Assembly (NCBI RefSeq): GCF_001411555.2
Contig: NC_049912.1
Location: 14,517,145-14,581,144 of the forward strand
Origin: Juglans regia
Lineage: Eukaryota; Streptophyta; Magnoliopsida; Fagales; Juglandaceae
DNA length: 64,000 nucleotides
Direction: 5' to 3'
Shown here piece after piece: positions 10,869-23,220 of this stretch. The first letter of the stretch is position 1. Each line of letters opens with the position of its first letter. A model generated the notes under the pieces. That model was not told the DNA's origin. It was given only the letters and a program-made list of their open reading frames with translations, and ran no database searches. The position numbers were made by a program, and so were the translations under genes.

Positions 10869-11220
10869 TGGTGCCTTATTCTCCAATAATGTTGTGGTAC
10901 TGACGTGCCAAAATATTTTCTAGTTGATTACTGAATTTGTTAGGATTTGTCACCAAAGAGTTATGCCCCATGCACTAGTAACATAACTCTTAATGTACTC
11001 AACGTCTTGGAGGAGTTAGATTTTCTTTGGTTTAGCTCAAGTAAATTTAGTTTTCATTTTCCACTTTCTAATTCGATCTTCTTTTAAGTTAAATGCGCTG
11101 ATGGGATCAAAATTCATTGGAGAATTCATATTAAAATTAGAGTAAATACTAAAATAGTCATTATGGGTGGTTCCACGTTTGAATAGGTTGATTCTTATAA
11201 TTTAATTTTAAATTTATAAG
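10869..11220. other. Intergenic stretch, nothing recognised
   Basis: AT-rich sequence without a supported ORF or a visible repeat. Confidence 0.5.
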
Positions 11221-11365
11221 TAATGCTTGATACAATTTTAAGGTGTGTAAGTCCTACGTAATAATTTTGAGAAAAAATAAGATCCATCGTTAAAATTTTT
11301 TTTATATAAATTCCAAATTTATTTATTTTTTTCAAACAAAATGTACGAAATTTGCACACCACGGT
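11221..11365. mobile_element. MITE-like palindromic remnant
   Basis: The left arm (AGGTGTGTAAGTCCTACG near 11241-11257) partly pairs with the right arm (CGAAATTTGCACACC at 11346-11360) around an AT-rich centre. The left end has TAATGCTTGATACAATTTT, but the matching right end is absent; the sequence passes directly into the gene-fragment cluster. Probably a MITE truncated on its right side. No target duplication was seen. Confidence 0.4.
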
Positions 11366-11817
11366 AAATATGACTTCTCTTGAACCTACCCTCTGTGCAT
11401 TTAACGTTGATTATTCCATGAGGCCCGTGCAAATTGCAATACAGGACAAAAAAGATGTTGACCTCACCAAGAGGGAGCGTTTGGTTGGTGATGGGGCCAA
11501 GAACCAGGAACCAGCTAGCACCTTCTATAAATCCCTAGAATTGGAGACCCATTTCTCTTTCAAACAGCCCTATGAACAAGACCGAACCCAACTCGTAGGT
11601 CTCCAATTGTGCTTTAGAGACTTAAGTCCATCAACCTCTACAATTACCAATCATGCGAGCCCATCATGCCACAATCTCAAACCATAAGCCCAGCACGTCA
11701 CGTATGGCATCCTCCCTGGAAGACCCACGCCCTCGAGTGGTCTCCTCTCATTGTTGAGTGGCTTCCGGGCGGAGAGGAGTCCCTGGCAAGAACATAAGTG
11801 GCAACAGAGCCAAGAGA
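11366..11817 (+). other. Leader of the gene-fragment cluster, with a TATA-like box
   Basis: Composition changes here from AT-rich to gene-like. A TATA-like CTATAAAT at 11525-11532 is followed by C/A-rich sequence resembling a plant transcription start and 5' leader. An ORF at 11352-11687 and the first part of the ORF at 11758 give no recognisable protein. It may be captured promoter and 5' UTR sequence of one source gene; this is inference from composition and position only. Confidence 0.35.
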
Positions 11818-11892
11818 AATCTCTCTTACCTTGTTGCGGAGAAGGTCATTGTAACCACGAAGCACAACAACGATGAGCAGTACCTCTGTGTA
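11818..11892 (+). pseudogene. HSP90 gene fragment
   Basis: The reading LSYLVAEKVIVTTKHNNDEQ is almost the conserved N-terminal ATPase-domain stretch of HSP90 (consensus AYLVAEKVIVTTKHNDDEQY). Only about 24 residues of a ~700-residue chaperone are present. Upstream, the invariant GVGFYS expected before this stretch is missing; downstream the reading loses similarity right after QYL. Both edges are sharp, as in captured exon pieces. It is the first of the same-strand gene fragments in the cluster. Confidence 0.75.
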
Positions 11893-12019
11893 ATCTATTT
11901 CACCTTGACTATTACCTTCAGAGCAAACACAAAGCTACCCTGCTGTGTAGCTTGTCCAATCTGACCAACTGGTCACAATTCTAGCTCAATCCAACGATAT
12001 GCACGCAGGTGCACTTTCG

Positions 12020-12400
12020 ATGGGGTTGCCAATGGATTTCAACCGCTATCAGTGGCTTCCAACCAATTAGGTTCAACAAGAAGAATGATGAATAGCTTCC
12101 ATCGTGTGTTTTCGATGCCAAAGAATGTTTCTAGTGAGAGTCTAACATACAAGGATGCTGGTGTCGACAATGATGCTGGCTCTGAACTTGTTCGTAGGGT
12201 TGCCAAAATGGCACCGGGAATTGGTGGCTTCAGCGGACTTTTCCTTCTCGGTGACTCATACCTTGTTACAGGTACAGATGGTGTGGGAACTAAACTTAAG
12301 CTTGCATTTGAAACTGGAATCCATGAAACTACTGGGATTGATCTGGTTGTGATGAGTGTCAATGACATCGTTACTTCTGGAGCAAAGCCATTATTTTTGA
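12020..12400 (+). pseudogene. AIR synthase (phosphoribosylformylglycinamidine cyclo-ligase) fragment
   Basis: Residues from the ORF at 12052 read [20 protein letters not shown], then [32 protein letters not shown] and [15 protein letters not shown]. These are the N-terminal half of plant PurM/PUR5, which closes the imidazole ring in purine synthesis in plastids. The DAGVD and GTDGVGTK motifs that contact substrate and ATP are present. About 125 residues of a ~390-residue protein are kept; similarity stops after KPLF near 12400, before the catalytic C-terminal half. Sequence upstream to about 12010 looks like its transit-peptide coding part. It cannot encode an active enzyme. Confidence 0.85.
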
Positions 12401-12638
12401 AGATTATAATCTTATATTTTTATACTGATTATAATCTCAGTGACTTTACAGTTGTCATGATAGAAATGGCTGGGCTTCAACTTGACAATTTTACATATTC
12501 TTTGGTTATATAAGCTTGCGCTCAGTGCTTGATCGTTGGAGAATGTGGGACGGTGCAGTCAGTTGTTATAGGGAAAACCTTTTTGAGAATTTATGTATCC
12601 TTCAGCATGATCGGGCTTGCAAGGCGGTGTTCGTGTAA

Positions 12639-12772
12639 ATGACTGTGAGAGATACGATTTCTTGAAGCTCCATGATTGCAGGATATGTTGCTTACAACTC
12701 TCTGTCAGAGGCTCTTAACGTGTTTCGACACATGAAGCCAGCAAATGAAAAGCCACACTCAGTATCTTTGGT
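12639..12772 (+). pseudogene. PPR-protein gene fragment
   Basis: The frame reads MTVRDTIS, a stop where Trp is expected, then SSMIAGYVAYNSLSEALNVF and RHMKPANEKPHSVSLV. This is a typical pentatricopeptide repeat of the PLS class (VRDTVSWSSMIAGYV...EALNVFRQM...KPDSVTLV). PPR proteins bind organelle transcripts, but here only about one repeat is present, with an internal stop. The fragment starts and ends abruptly between pieces of unrelated genes on the same strand. Confidence 0.7.
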
Positions 12773-12947
12773 CAGATGTGATGGAGATTTAATAGAAAAA
12801 GTGAAAAGGCACAAGGAAGTCATGTCAAATGCTTATGAGCTGCTAAGAAAATACACACGCCACACATTTTGCAACCAGATTGCCTTACTGGCTTCCCAGA
12901 ATTAGATGAAGAATCGTTCTCAGCAAAGCCTAGTTTTGCCCTTTGGT
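12773..12947 (+). other. Unrecognised coding-like piece in the fragment cluster
   Basis: The ORF continues from the PPR piece with DLIEKVKRHKEVMSNAYELL and RKYTRHTFCNQIALLASQN before a stop at 12903. It looks like a conserved protein segment (helical, charged) but I do not recognise the family. It is probably another captured exon. The join to the PPR part lies near 12770. Confidence 0.35.
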
Positions 12948-14212
<1,265 letters not shown>

Positions 14213-14598
14213 GGGTTACGGGTTCCTGCATGTAACAAATCCGGGCCGGTACTTATATAGAAAAATATTTTTTAATTTTTATTTTTTTAGGTTTTAATAT
14301 TTTGATTTTTTTTTTTTTGGTTCATTTCTAACAACTAAATAGATAGAAATTCAAAAGGAAAATGCATATTATGCTTCTTTTTTTTCTTTTTTTTTTTCAC
14401 TCACGTCTGTATATCGTTTTCACTTTCAACCCGAAAGGAAGATTCCTTTCAAGACTACATATAGATATTGAATACTTTACCGCCATATTAGCCAACGCTT
14501 TACAACTTCAAGGTGGTCACAAGTTTTCCAACTCTTGGACTTTGACCCTGTAAAGGAAAAGGAATGTATCATATGGGTGTGATTAAAACTGTACTGAA
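14213..14598. other. Right edge of the fragment cluster and AT-rich spacer
   Basis: Gene-like sequence ends near 14235; long T and A runs follow. No terminal inverted repeat or Helitron-type hairpin plus CTRR end could be identified by eye that would close the gene-fragment cluster. The LINE target duplication begins at 14599. Confidence 0.45.
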
Positions 14599-14964
14599 AC
14601 AAAGAAAATTACATTTTTTTTTTTTTTTAAAGAGTTAGGGACACAAGTTCAATAGTATCTCTTGGTCCAAATTTATTTCAAAAAATCCTCATATATGACG
14701 GAGGAAAACCGTATAAACAATTTTACAATTGGAGTATACAAGAATAAAAAAAATAAAAAATAAAAACCCCAAATCCAAGTGTGGAGACCGAATTATTAAG
14801 ACCAAACTATTAACAAAAAAATCCAAAACTAATTCACAGCATAAAAAACCAGCAACTATACTTCTTGAATAAAAAATCAACCCAACTATACTCCTTAATG
14901 ACATCTTAAAGACGGAGTGCCACATCTATCTAGCCTGACCATCCCTCTCACAACTTGAGGAAGC

Positions 14965-17900
14965 CTATCCAGTATCCATCTGATCATATATCCTATTAAC
15001 CCCAGCTTCTCCATCTCTAGCAAGCAAATCAGCTACTCTATTTCCCTCACGGAAAATATGCAAAACTTTGAAGTTTATTCCTTCCAAATTCTCTAATAAA
15101 GTCCCCCAGAAGTCCCATAAGTACCAAACATTGCAAGTTTTTGAAGATAACCAATGAACAACTAATGCCGAGTCACACTCAATTTCCACATTATAAAACC
15201 CAAATTCTTTGCACACAGCAACACCACGACATAAAGCCCTTAACTCGGCTTTATTATTGGTTCCGAAATCCAGAAATTCTGAGAAAGCAGCCATAACATT
15301 GCCGACATGATCTCTAATCACACCACCCCCTCCACATGTTCCTGGATTTCCCCTACAACTTCCATCTACATTTAATTTTACCCAACCCTCCATAGGCTTA
15401 GCCCATGATACTGCAGACAACTTCAAGCCATTGACTTGTTTTATAGGCAAATCCATGGCTAGAAGAATATTTATATCACTTGAGGAGATCTTACGACACT
15501 TATTAATCTGAGTAGAAATCTGGCTTAACCAAAACTTCACATCCCTCCAAATAGCTTCAACCGATTCCTCCACTGATTCCATTCTAGCCTTACATCTTCT
15601 CACCCATAATTTCCAAGAGATCAAGTCTGGAATTAAACCCACCATAATGCCTCTCCGAGAACATCGTTTCACACACCTAAACCATGCTGAGACTCGGCCA
15701 CGCCAAGTCGAGCTCCCCATGCAATGGACACCCAATTCCACAAATGCTCGACGCCACATGGCTTTAGCAATATCTCCATTACATAAAATGTGATCCAATG
15801 TCTCAAACTTCCCCTCTCCACAACAATTACATTTAGACGCAAGCGGTATACCAGTGGACATAACATGGGCATCAACTGGCAAACATCGGGACCAAGCTGT
15901 CCACATACAAACTGCTACTCTTTTCAGAAGGTATTTATGCCAAATCCAATCCTTCCAAGGAAGATCATCTCTTCGAACTCTTATCAAGTCCCATGCCAAA
16001 GCTACTGAGAAAACACCATCCCTAGACGGCTCCCATACAAAAACATCAGTCCCTGCTTTACCTGCCATAACAAATTGCATCACTTCGGTTGCCCTGTTTT
16101 CTCCAATCAAACCCACTAGAGCAACTTCATCCCACTCGTTTCCCACCCATAAATCCCTCACTTTTAGTGTATGATTTTCTATGTTCTGAACCTGCACACT
16201 AAGTGGACCTGAAGACAACCACTTTATCATGACAAAACGAGTTACTACCTTCCCTTACCCTTACTTTTGTATGCTCATACACCTCTGGAAAAACCTGCAC
16301 AAGGGACTTCCAGAACCTTGATCCCTTGTTCTTCGAAACAGCCATACCAAAATTCCGGTCCTTCACATACTTGGCTCGAAAATATTGTGACCAGAGATTA
16401 TCAATAGATAACAACCTCCACACAAACTTCATATGCATGGATTTTTGCACTTCATACAAGTCCCTAATCCCAAGCCCTCTTTCACTTGTCGGTTTACAAA
16501 TATTCGACCTTGGTATCCATTTTCTCTTGGCCTTTCCATGAAACTCTAACCCAAAAGAAAGTAGAGAGGAAGGAGCTTATCTTTGATAAAACTACTTTCA
16601 AAACATTCAAAACTGCCAATTGATGTGTAGCCGCGGAAGAGAATACATGTTTTATAAGCATGAGACGCCCACCCTAGGACAGAGATTTTAACTTCCATCC
16701 TGTCACTTTATTATGAATTTTGTTCACTAGAGGCTCCAAATCTCTAGCTCTTAATCGACCCGTGACCAAAGGAACTCCCAAGCACGTGTTAGGAAACAAC
16801 CCTTCTGCAAAACCTTTAAGTCTGAGAAGTCCACACGTCCTAGCATAGCTCATCCTCTTGGACATAAACAGAGTTGACTTCTCCTTATTAATTAATTGAC
16901 CAGACCAACCTGCATATTTTTCCAAGGTCCTCAAAAGCACCTTAATAGATCTCCTCTCCCCATTTGCAAAAATAAGGAGGTCATCCGCATAAAGAAGATG
17001 TGACACCAACAGAGTTCCTCTAGGATGAAAAAAGGCACCGATTCTTCTATTATCAAAAGTTTTCCGTAATAGCCGAGTAAGTATTTCCTGCATGATAATA
17101 AACAAATATGGAGAAAGGGAATCTCCTTGCCGCAAGCCCCGTGTAGGCTTGAGAAACCCTTTATAAATTCCATTCATCATGATCGAGAACCAAGGGGATT
17201 CCACACATGTCTGTACCAAACTACAAAATCGATCTGACAAACCAAATCTCTTCAACACCAAGCATAAAAAAGGCCAGTCCACTCTATCATAAGCCTTTGC
17301 CATGTCAATTTTTAACATAACATTTCCTCCAGTAGATTTATGATTTATAGAATGGACCATCTCTTGGGCTAGCGTGATATTTTCAAAAATACTTCTTTTG
17401 CTCCCAAGAGATCATAAGAGGCATCAAACTAGCCATTCGGTTCACAATAATCTTTGAAAAGATTTTATAAGCAACACTACACAACCTTATAGGTCAAAAC
17501 TTGTCAAAACTTTTAGGGTCCTGCACTTTAGCTATTAGCACTATATATGAAGTAGAATAAAATCTCGGCAATGGAGTACCTTGAAAAAAATCACACGCAG
17601 CTTCAACAACGTCCTTTTTAACCGTCTCCCAACAATGGATAGAGAAAGCAGAACTAAAACCATCCGGCCCAAGACTACTATTCTTAGTAATGGACGATAA
17701 AGCATTCCAGACCTCCTATTCAGTTAGCTCTTTAGAAAGAACCAAATTTTCTTCATCACTAACCACTAAGGATACTAAGTCCCCCAATTTTGGAATAACA
17801 TTTGGCCCCTGTTCTGTAAGGAAGTTCCGAAAATAATTTAGTGCTTCCATGTGAATTTTTTCTGGCGTTTCCAAGACCACCCCATTTGGCAAAACCATTC

Positions 17901-19024
17901 TATTAATCGCCGAAGCTTTCCTACGTTGATTCACAAAATCATGAAAGAATCTCGTATTCTTGTCACCCTCTTTAAGCCACTTCCTCTTCGCCTGCTGAGC
18001 CAACCGAATTTCTTCTCTATGTTCCCATAACTCCAATTCAGCTTTAGCACGTAAATACTCACCTTCCACATCCAAGGCATGTCCATCTTGAAGTTGGCAT
18101 TCAAGAAATTCCATGCGTTCTTCTAAGACCTTGATCGCATGGTCCACTCGACCAAATACTTCTTTGTTCCAAACTCTATGAGACGATTTAAGCCTCTTAA
18201 GTTTGGCTGCCAACCGAATCAATTCCGTCCCAGGAACCTCCCCACTCCACACATCTTCCACACATTTCTTAAAGCTTTCATGTGTGCACCACATACCTTG
18301 AAACCAGATCGGATGAAGGTCATATCCAGTCATATCCCTAACAAAATTTATCAACATTGGACAATGATTAGAGGATTGCCGTTTCAGGTACTCCATATGA
18401 ACCTGTGGCAAACAGCGAATCAGTGCAGTATTCGAAAGGGCTCTGTCAAGACGCGCTCAACTCCACGACGTACCCCTATGTCCGTTGCACCACAACATTT
18501 TATAGCCACTATAATTCAACTCTAGAAGGCCACAATTATGGATGCACGAATTAAACTCTGCCATTGCCAATAAAGGCCTTTGATGTACTCTCAACCGCTC
18601 ACCGTCCTCTCTGATAGAGTTGAAATCTCCCACTACAATCCAAGGTACATCATCCTCCATTGCACCCTCTATATCATGCCATAATTCTCTTATTTCCCCT
18701 TGAGTACACTGTGCATATACAAAAGTCATAAAGATTTTTAAAATCATTCACTGTGAAACAACCCGATATTAATTGATCAGACATATCACATACATCAAAC
18801 GTTAATTCTGTCTTCCAAAAAATCCAAAATTTCCCGCCCATGGCTTCATTAGCGCAATAAGAAGAAAACCCAAGATAATCAGCCCAATAAACCATACACA
18901 CCTCTTCCATAAAAGGTTCAGGAATTGCCAGAACAAGAGGCTTATACTTCCTTACCAAACTCTTTAATCTTCTTTTAGACGTGCCTAATCCGTGCACATT
19001 CCACACCAAGATTCTGTCTATCAT
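14965..19024 (-). pseudogene. LINE ORF2: endonuclease, reverse transcriptase, RNase H
   Basis: Domains are read across several frames. An APE-type endonuclease begins at 19024 (ILVWNVHGLG, PEPFMEE, then after a frameshift FVYAQC and VVGDFNS). The SDH motif reads SNH (SSNHCPML near 18370). After a linker (LKEGDKNTRFFHDFVNQRRK) and a badly broken stretch at 17380-17715 comes reverse transcriptase 17360-16674 with IDMAKAYDRVDW, RGLRQGDSLSPYLF and the catalytic YADD box. A zinc-binding RT-associated region follows (CNCCGEGKFETLDHILCNGD). The C-terminal RNase H (15400-14965) keeps LNVDGSC, NNKAELRAL, IECDSALVV and NRVADLLARDG, so all four acidic residues are present. At least four frameshifts or stops disable the protein. 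Confidence 0.9.
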
Positions 19025-20508
19025 AAATTTAATTTCTCAGGACGGGAAGCAACCCGCCTCGAATGTCTTAGATTATAATTTGTAAGTTTTTGCACACATG
19101 ATGCCGGAGACAGCAATTCTAAGTCTGGTACATACCCCTTGTCACTTGCCATCTTATGTGAATTTCCATGTTCTTCCTGATCCGAGTGAAACGCCTCATC
19201 TGGTATGGCCAGACTGCCCTTGTTCTCACTTTCTAAAATTTTGAACATAACATCATGTTGCCTACCTTCATCAGTTAGCCTTTCACAAGCAAAAAACTCT
19301 CGCACTGCCATATCATTTTTGACATTTCGAACCTTTAAAACCTGCTCCCCAGACTTCCTAGTCACAAAAAAGTGACTCACTAGGCCATCTTCGTGCGATA
19401 CATCCCTCTCCTCTTCACTACCCGCTGGCTCCATATCTACCACCATCTTCCCTTTATCGACCCCACTTACATCCTCAGATATAATGATTGTATTTGACCC
19501 ACCAACAACTAGTTCATTGCTCTCTAGCATTTTATGGGCACAGCCCTCTGGACCTTTGTGTTGTACGTCCTCTCTCTCTTCAACAATAATATTCTGATCC
19601 ACATCTAGCTCTTCCTTCTCACTAGTAACTAGATCATTACTCACTTCCTTCTCCTTATTTCCACCTGGATCTCCAACCTTCCACACTTCAGTTCTTTTTC
19701 CTTTCTTGTCAAACTTTTGTAAATCTCGATTTTCCACTTTAAAGTCCTTCAACCCAACCCTACAAACAACGTCCGTATGACCCTGACGGCAACATTTTCG
19801 ACAATACGAGCCCTGTTTCTCATATCTCACTTCTTGCCAAATCTTCTGATGAGCCGAGACAACAATGGGAAAACTTTGAACAGGCTCCTCCAAGAGATCG
19901 ATCTCCACATAGATTCGTGCACCCGACGCCCTAGTCTTATTCAAAGTTGCATTATCAGTCCCCAAGAATCTGCCAAACCTCATTGCAATTATTTGCAAAC
20001 AATCAACTCTATACATATGCATCGGTAAACCTGGCAAAAAGATCCATTTAGCCGCTGTTGATGGCTCCTTCTTAAGGTCAAAATATTTTGTCCACCTAAA
20101 TAAATGAAAACTGCACCCATCAATGACCCGCCCTTCTCTCTCCCAAACATGTACGAAATCCCTCTTAGTTTGTAGATTAACGAAGACATGGTGAGCATCC
20201 ATAAAACTGATGGTAGAAATATCTTGCAAACCCCACAACTTGACCACTGATAGTCGAATTACATCGATGGAAGGACGGGAACGAAGAAACTTCAACACCA
20301 AAGCAAATCTAAAATCTTCCACAGCCTTGGTCATCTCTCCCTCTGAAAACACAAAACCCAGTTGGCTGTCAACATCCACTGGATAATGCATATGAAGCTT
20401 GAATGACGATGAAGGAGATGCTCTCGAAATAGCATGGGCCTACGAAAGTGCTTGTTTAGGAATACCCGCTGGCATCTGAGACACCAGAGGGGCAGCAGCC
20501 GCCGCCAT
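19021..20508 (-). pseudogene. LINE ORF1 protein, one premature stop
   Basis: ATG at 20508 (MAAAAAPLVSQMPAGIPKQA) is in frame with the long open part from 20391; the only break is a TAG at 20442-20440 (codon 23). The product of ~495 residues has a DUF4283-like RNA-binding N-terminal domain (EMTKAVEDFRFALVLKFL ... HHVFVNLQTKRDFVHVWERE). A CCHC zinc knuckle follows (YCRKCCRQGHTDVVC, near residues 230-245). After that comes a long acidic, low-complexity part ending RPEKLNL. ORF1 proteins bind the LINE RNA to form the retrotransposition particle. Its TGA stop overlaps the ORF2 ATG as ATGA. The small ORF at 20588-20331 is a shadow in another frame. Confidence 0.85.
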
Positions 20509-20636
20509 GCAGCAACCCTAAACGCAGAGACGCAGAGAAAACACACAAAAAAGATTCCGAAGAAAACGGATCTCTCTTGCGTTCCCAAGTAGTAATCAAT
20601 CGTGTAAGACGAACAAATTTACAAAGAAAATTACAT

Positions 20637-21300
20637 GGAAGCATATCTATATCTATATCTATATATATGTTGCCTTGTTGTAGCTCTTCCTATACAAGGC
20701 AAAATGATCAGGCTTGTGCTCAAGGGATGCCTCCTAGGTTTGTTGGTGCTTACCACTCTAGTCTTTGCACGGAGTAGGCCTATTATGTCCAATGAATCAT
20801 CAATTTTATGGTTTTTTTTTACTCTCTTCTCCACGTGGTTTTTTATTGGTGGTCAAAGAACATGTAGGTTTTGATTTAAAAATTAAATAAATAGAGTTTG
20901 AATGCGACATCGACATTTTTATATGAAAACATATTCATAACATGGCTTTGATTAAAAAAAAAATTGCAACCCGAAACTATTCTAAATTTTTAAAAATTGG
21001 TTTCAATACGGGTTCCGGTTCCGATTTGACCTAAGCTAACCAGGTTCAGGTTTCAGCCCGGTTTTGAAACCTTGGTTTTTCGGACCGAAACCTGGATGAA
21101 CATGGCAAAACTCCATTTTTATGGCCCATGGCCAAGCTGCCAACCATGCCATGACAAGTCTAAATGGGCGCATGGCTGATGCCTTGACGCTGCCACTGAC
21201 AAGTCGAGATAGCTCCACAGCCCATGCCCTGATAGCCCCATGGACAAGGCCTCGACACTGCTGCTGACATGCCTTGATAGCCCCACAGACAATCACTAGC
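20637..21300. other. Spacer with a TATC microsatellite and degenerate repeats
   Basis: A short TATCTA run (20643-20665) borders the LINE target site. 20995-21095 carries repeated GGTTTC/GGTTCCGG motifs like one half of a palindromic MITE. 21120-21300 has loose ~50-bp repeats built on 'gatagccccacag' and 'catgccttgac'. The ORF 20635-20874 encodes a hydrophobic peptide without recognised relatives and begins inside the microsatellite; I do not call it a gene. Confidence 0.45.
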
Positions 21301-22969
21301 ATGTTTCGACTACACTTGTATGTTCATTGATAAAAATTTATTAAATGCATTAGGAGATTCTAAGTTCATGAAAAGTTGGTGTATTGTGTATTCCAAGATT
21401 TAAAGGTCTCGGCCATGACCATGGATGAAATATTAACATTTTGTGATATAAGTTTTAATGAGTTAAAATCGATTCTTGGATATGCTAGGGTTTATATGTT
21501 TCGACCACTACATGTAAAGTTTTGAATGTTTGTTTCTTACTTGTTATTCAAATGCCTTAGAATTTATATAAAGGAACAGGGTTGTATCTTCTAATATTTT
21601 GAAGCCGTAACGCGAAATGTACATGGATATGCATCTTTGTATGTTATATGGTTATGATGAAGTATTCAGCATTGTATGTGTCCCATGAAAGTTCTAAGTT
21701 TCATAGTTCATGTCACATGCATTGGGATTGTGAAAATCTCTCAAAAAGAAAAAGAGTCTTTTTAAAGTTTCATCACGACTCCAAGGCTAGGACGGGAAAA
21801 TGTCCTAGTGGAACTCTTCTGTCCACTTAGGAGTGTCTAAAATGGAGTGGTAACCTCTAGGTCGATGAAGTACAGTCGACGGACCTCAAACAGTTCCTAA
21901 AAAAAAGGATATCGGAGCGAGGTTGCACCTAAAGCTAGTGGGTGCCCTATGGTGAAGCCCAAGCAAATTGCCATAATACAAATGACTAAAAGTAAGACGT
22001 AGCCACTTTGGTCAAAGTGGCCAATGGTTGATGCAGTAACTAGCGGGAAACACATGATGCATAGGGGAGTTATGAGGTATCCATTTATAAGTTAATAGTT
22101 AAAGAAAGGCCTTGAGCTCAAAGTTATGCTATGATATATGAACAAGAAATCGAACTCGCAAGTATGTTAAATGAACATGTACGAAAATGACGAAAAGATG
22201 TTTTATGAAAGAAAAGGGTTATGAAAGTTTTGATGTACATGGTATCTTTTTGAAAAGTCAAATGCATAAGTAAAGTCTCATGTCAATGCATTCATTTTAA
22301 GTTTGCTTACATATGCGTACGATATCTGTTTTTAAGTTATTTGTTTACTTACTGAGATTTCTTGAAATCTCACTATTGTAATTTCCACTACCATTCCTCT
22401 ACTCTGAATGGTAGAAGTTGTGACAGGAACCCAAGAGGATGATAATAGGGAAACGCAAGAGACCAACTCCCCGTATGTCTAAGGAGTCTCCGGAGAGACG
22501 CGAGATCTCTTAGGAGTCATCTCTTTTAGAAAGGTTGTAACTTGTCGACCAATTCATTACTAAGGTGTTGCAGTTTTTCAAGCAACTGAGGAGGATTCTG
22601 AATCAAGACAAGGCCAAGTAGGATCGGCCCCATAAAAAGACATATGTTACGAGATCTCTTTTGGGAATGATTTATTTTGGAAACACTTGATGTATTAGTT
22701 CTGTATTTTGGGAGTCCTTCTTTGAAACAATAAAGTCTTTTGATGACATTTAAGAAATTAACATTTTGGAATTTATGTGCTTCGGTACCATGATATCTAT
22801 CTTATTTATTGACCTAAGTAGATTTTTTGCTGTGATATATTGCATGTTGTTAGTTATCATTAGGCGCATTGCATCTTAACTGTCATGTACGAGGGGTATG
22901 TAGTCTTGTATTACATGTTTCGACGCTTCAGTTTCCGTCAAATCCCAAGCGGGAGCTGGGGGCATCACA
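21300..22969 (+). mobile_element. Gypsy LTR fragment, 3' part
   Basis: It shares blocks in the same order with the solo LTR at 35375-39696: the 'tcctagtggaactc' block (near 21805; compare 38410), the 'actgagattt...aaatctcac' block (near 22355; compare 39220), the 'ctaccattcc..gaatg' block, and the terminal 'acgcttcag...cccaagcgg' segment. It ends GGGGGCATCACA at 22969. The 5' half is missing or unrecognisable. Non-coding. Confidence 0.7.
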
Positions 22970-23078
22970 TTCGGCCTTCCACATTGACGTATTCGGCATG
23001 GCCATTCTTGTCAGTGCCATTGTTGGCTCCATAAGTCACGTCGTTCTCCCTTTCGGCCATGTAAGGGCCTGGCCTGTC

Positions 23079-23220
23079 TTATACGGTGCACATGTTAGTG
23101 TATTCAAAGAGCCCCACCAAGTATGCTTCGGCCGCCTCTTGCAGAGTGGCGATGACGCTGCTCGGAAGGTAGAGGTTGGACTTGAAGTCCTGTGCAATTT
23201 CACAAAGAGCCCCTGGACTG
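23079..23220 (-). pseudogene. Histone H3 fragment
   Basis: The minus frame reads [20 protein letters not shown], then [20 protein letters not shown]. Plant H3 has EIAQDFKTDLRFQSSAVLAL and [20 protein letters not shown] at this place, the alpha1-alpha2 core of the histone fold. Only about 45 of 136 residues are present; the N-terminal tail and the C-terminal RVTIMPKDIQLARRI part are missing. The wording is closer to canonical H3 than to centromeric CENH3. It lies between a gypsy LTR end (22969) and a primer-site-like sequence (23434), on the strand the latter would be transcribed from. It is broken and probably captured or processed. Confidence 0.75.

Larger units (their letters stand above)
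14614..20620 (-). mobile_element. Complete L1-type LINE (LINE-1 copy)
   Basis: About 6.0 kb on the minus strand. The 3' end is a 15-base poly-A (plus strand T run 14614-14628). Both sides carry the 15-bp target duplication ACAAAGAAAATTACA (14599-14613 and 20621-20635, with one further matching T on the right). Order on the element strand: ~110-bp 5' UTR, ORF1 (20508-19021), ORF2 (19024-14965) and a 3' UTR of ~350 bp. The copy reaches its natural 5' end but carries stops and frameshifts, so it cannot move on its own. It landed just right of the gene-fragment cluster. Confidence 0.92.

Noticed and set aside
12052..12513. ORF resembling AIR synthase as a functional gene
   Set aside because: Only the N-terminal ~125 residues match, and the rest of the frame is unrelated; it is a fragment.
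14213..14598. Helitron 3' end (hairpin plus CTRR) closing the gene-fragment cluster
   Set aside because: No stable hairpin directly before a CTAG/CTAA could be seen, so no Helitron is claimed.
20635..20874. Small hydrophobic protein gene
   Set aside because: It starts in a microsatellite at the LINE target site and has no recognised relatives or gene context.
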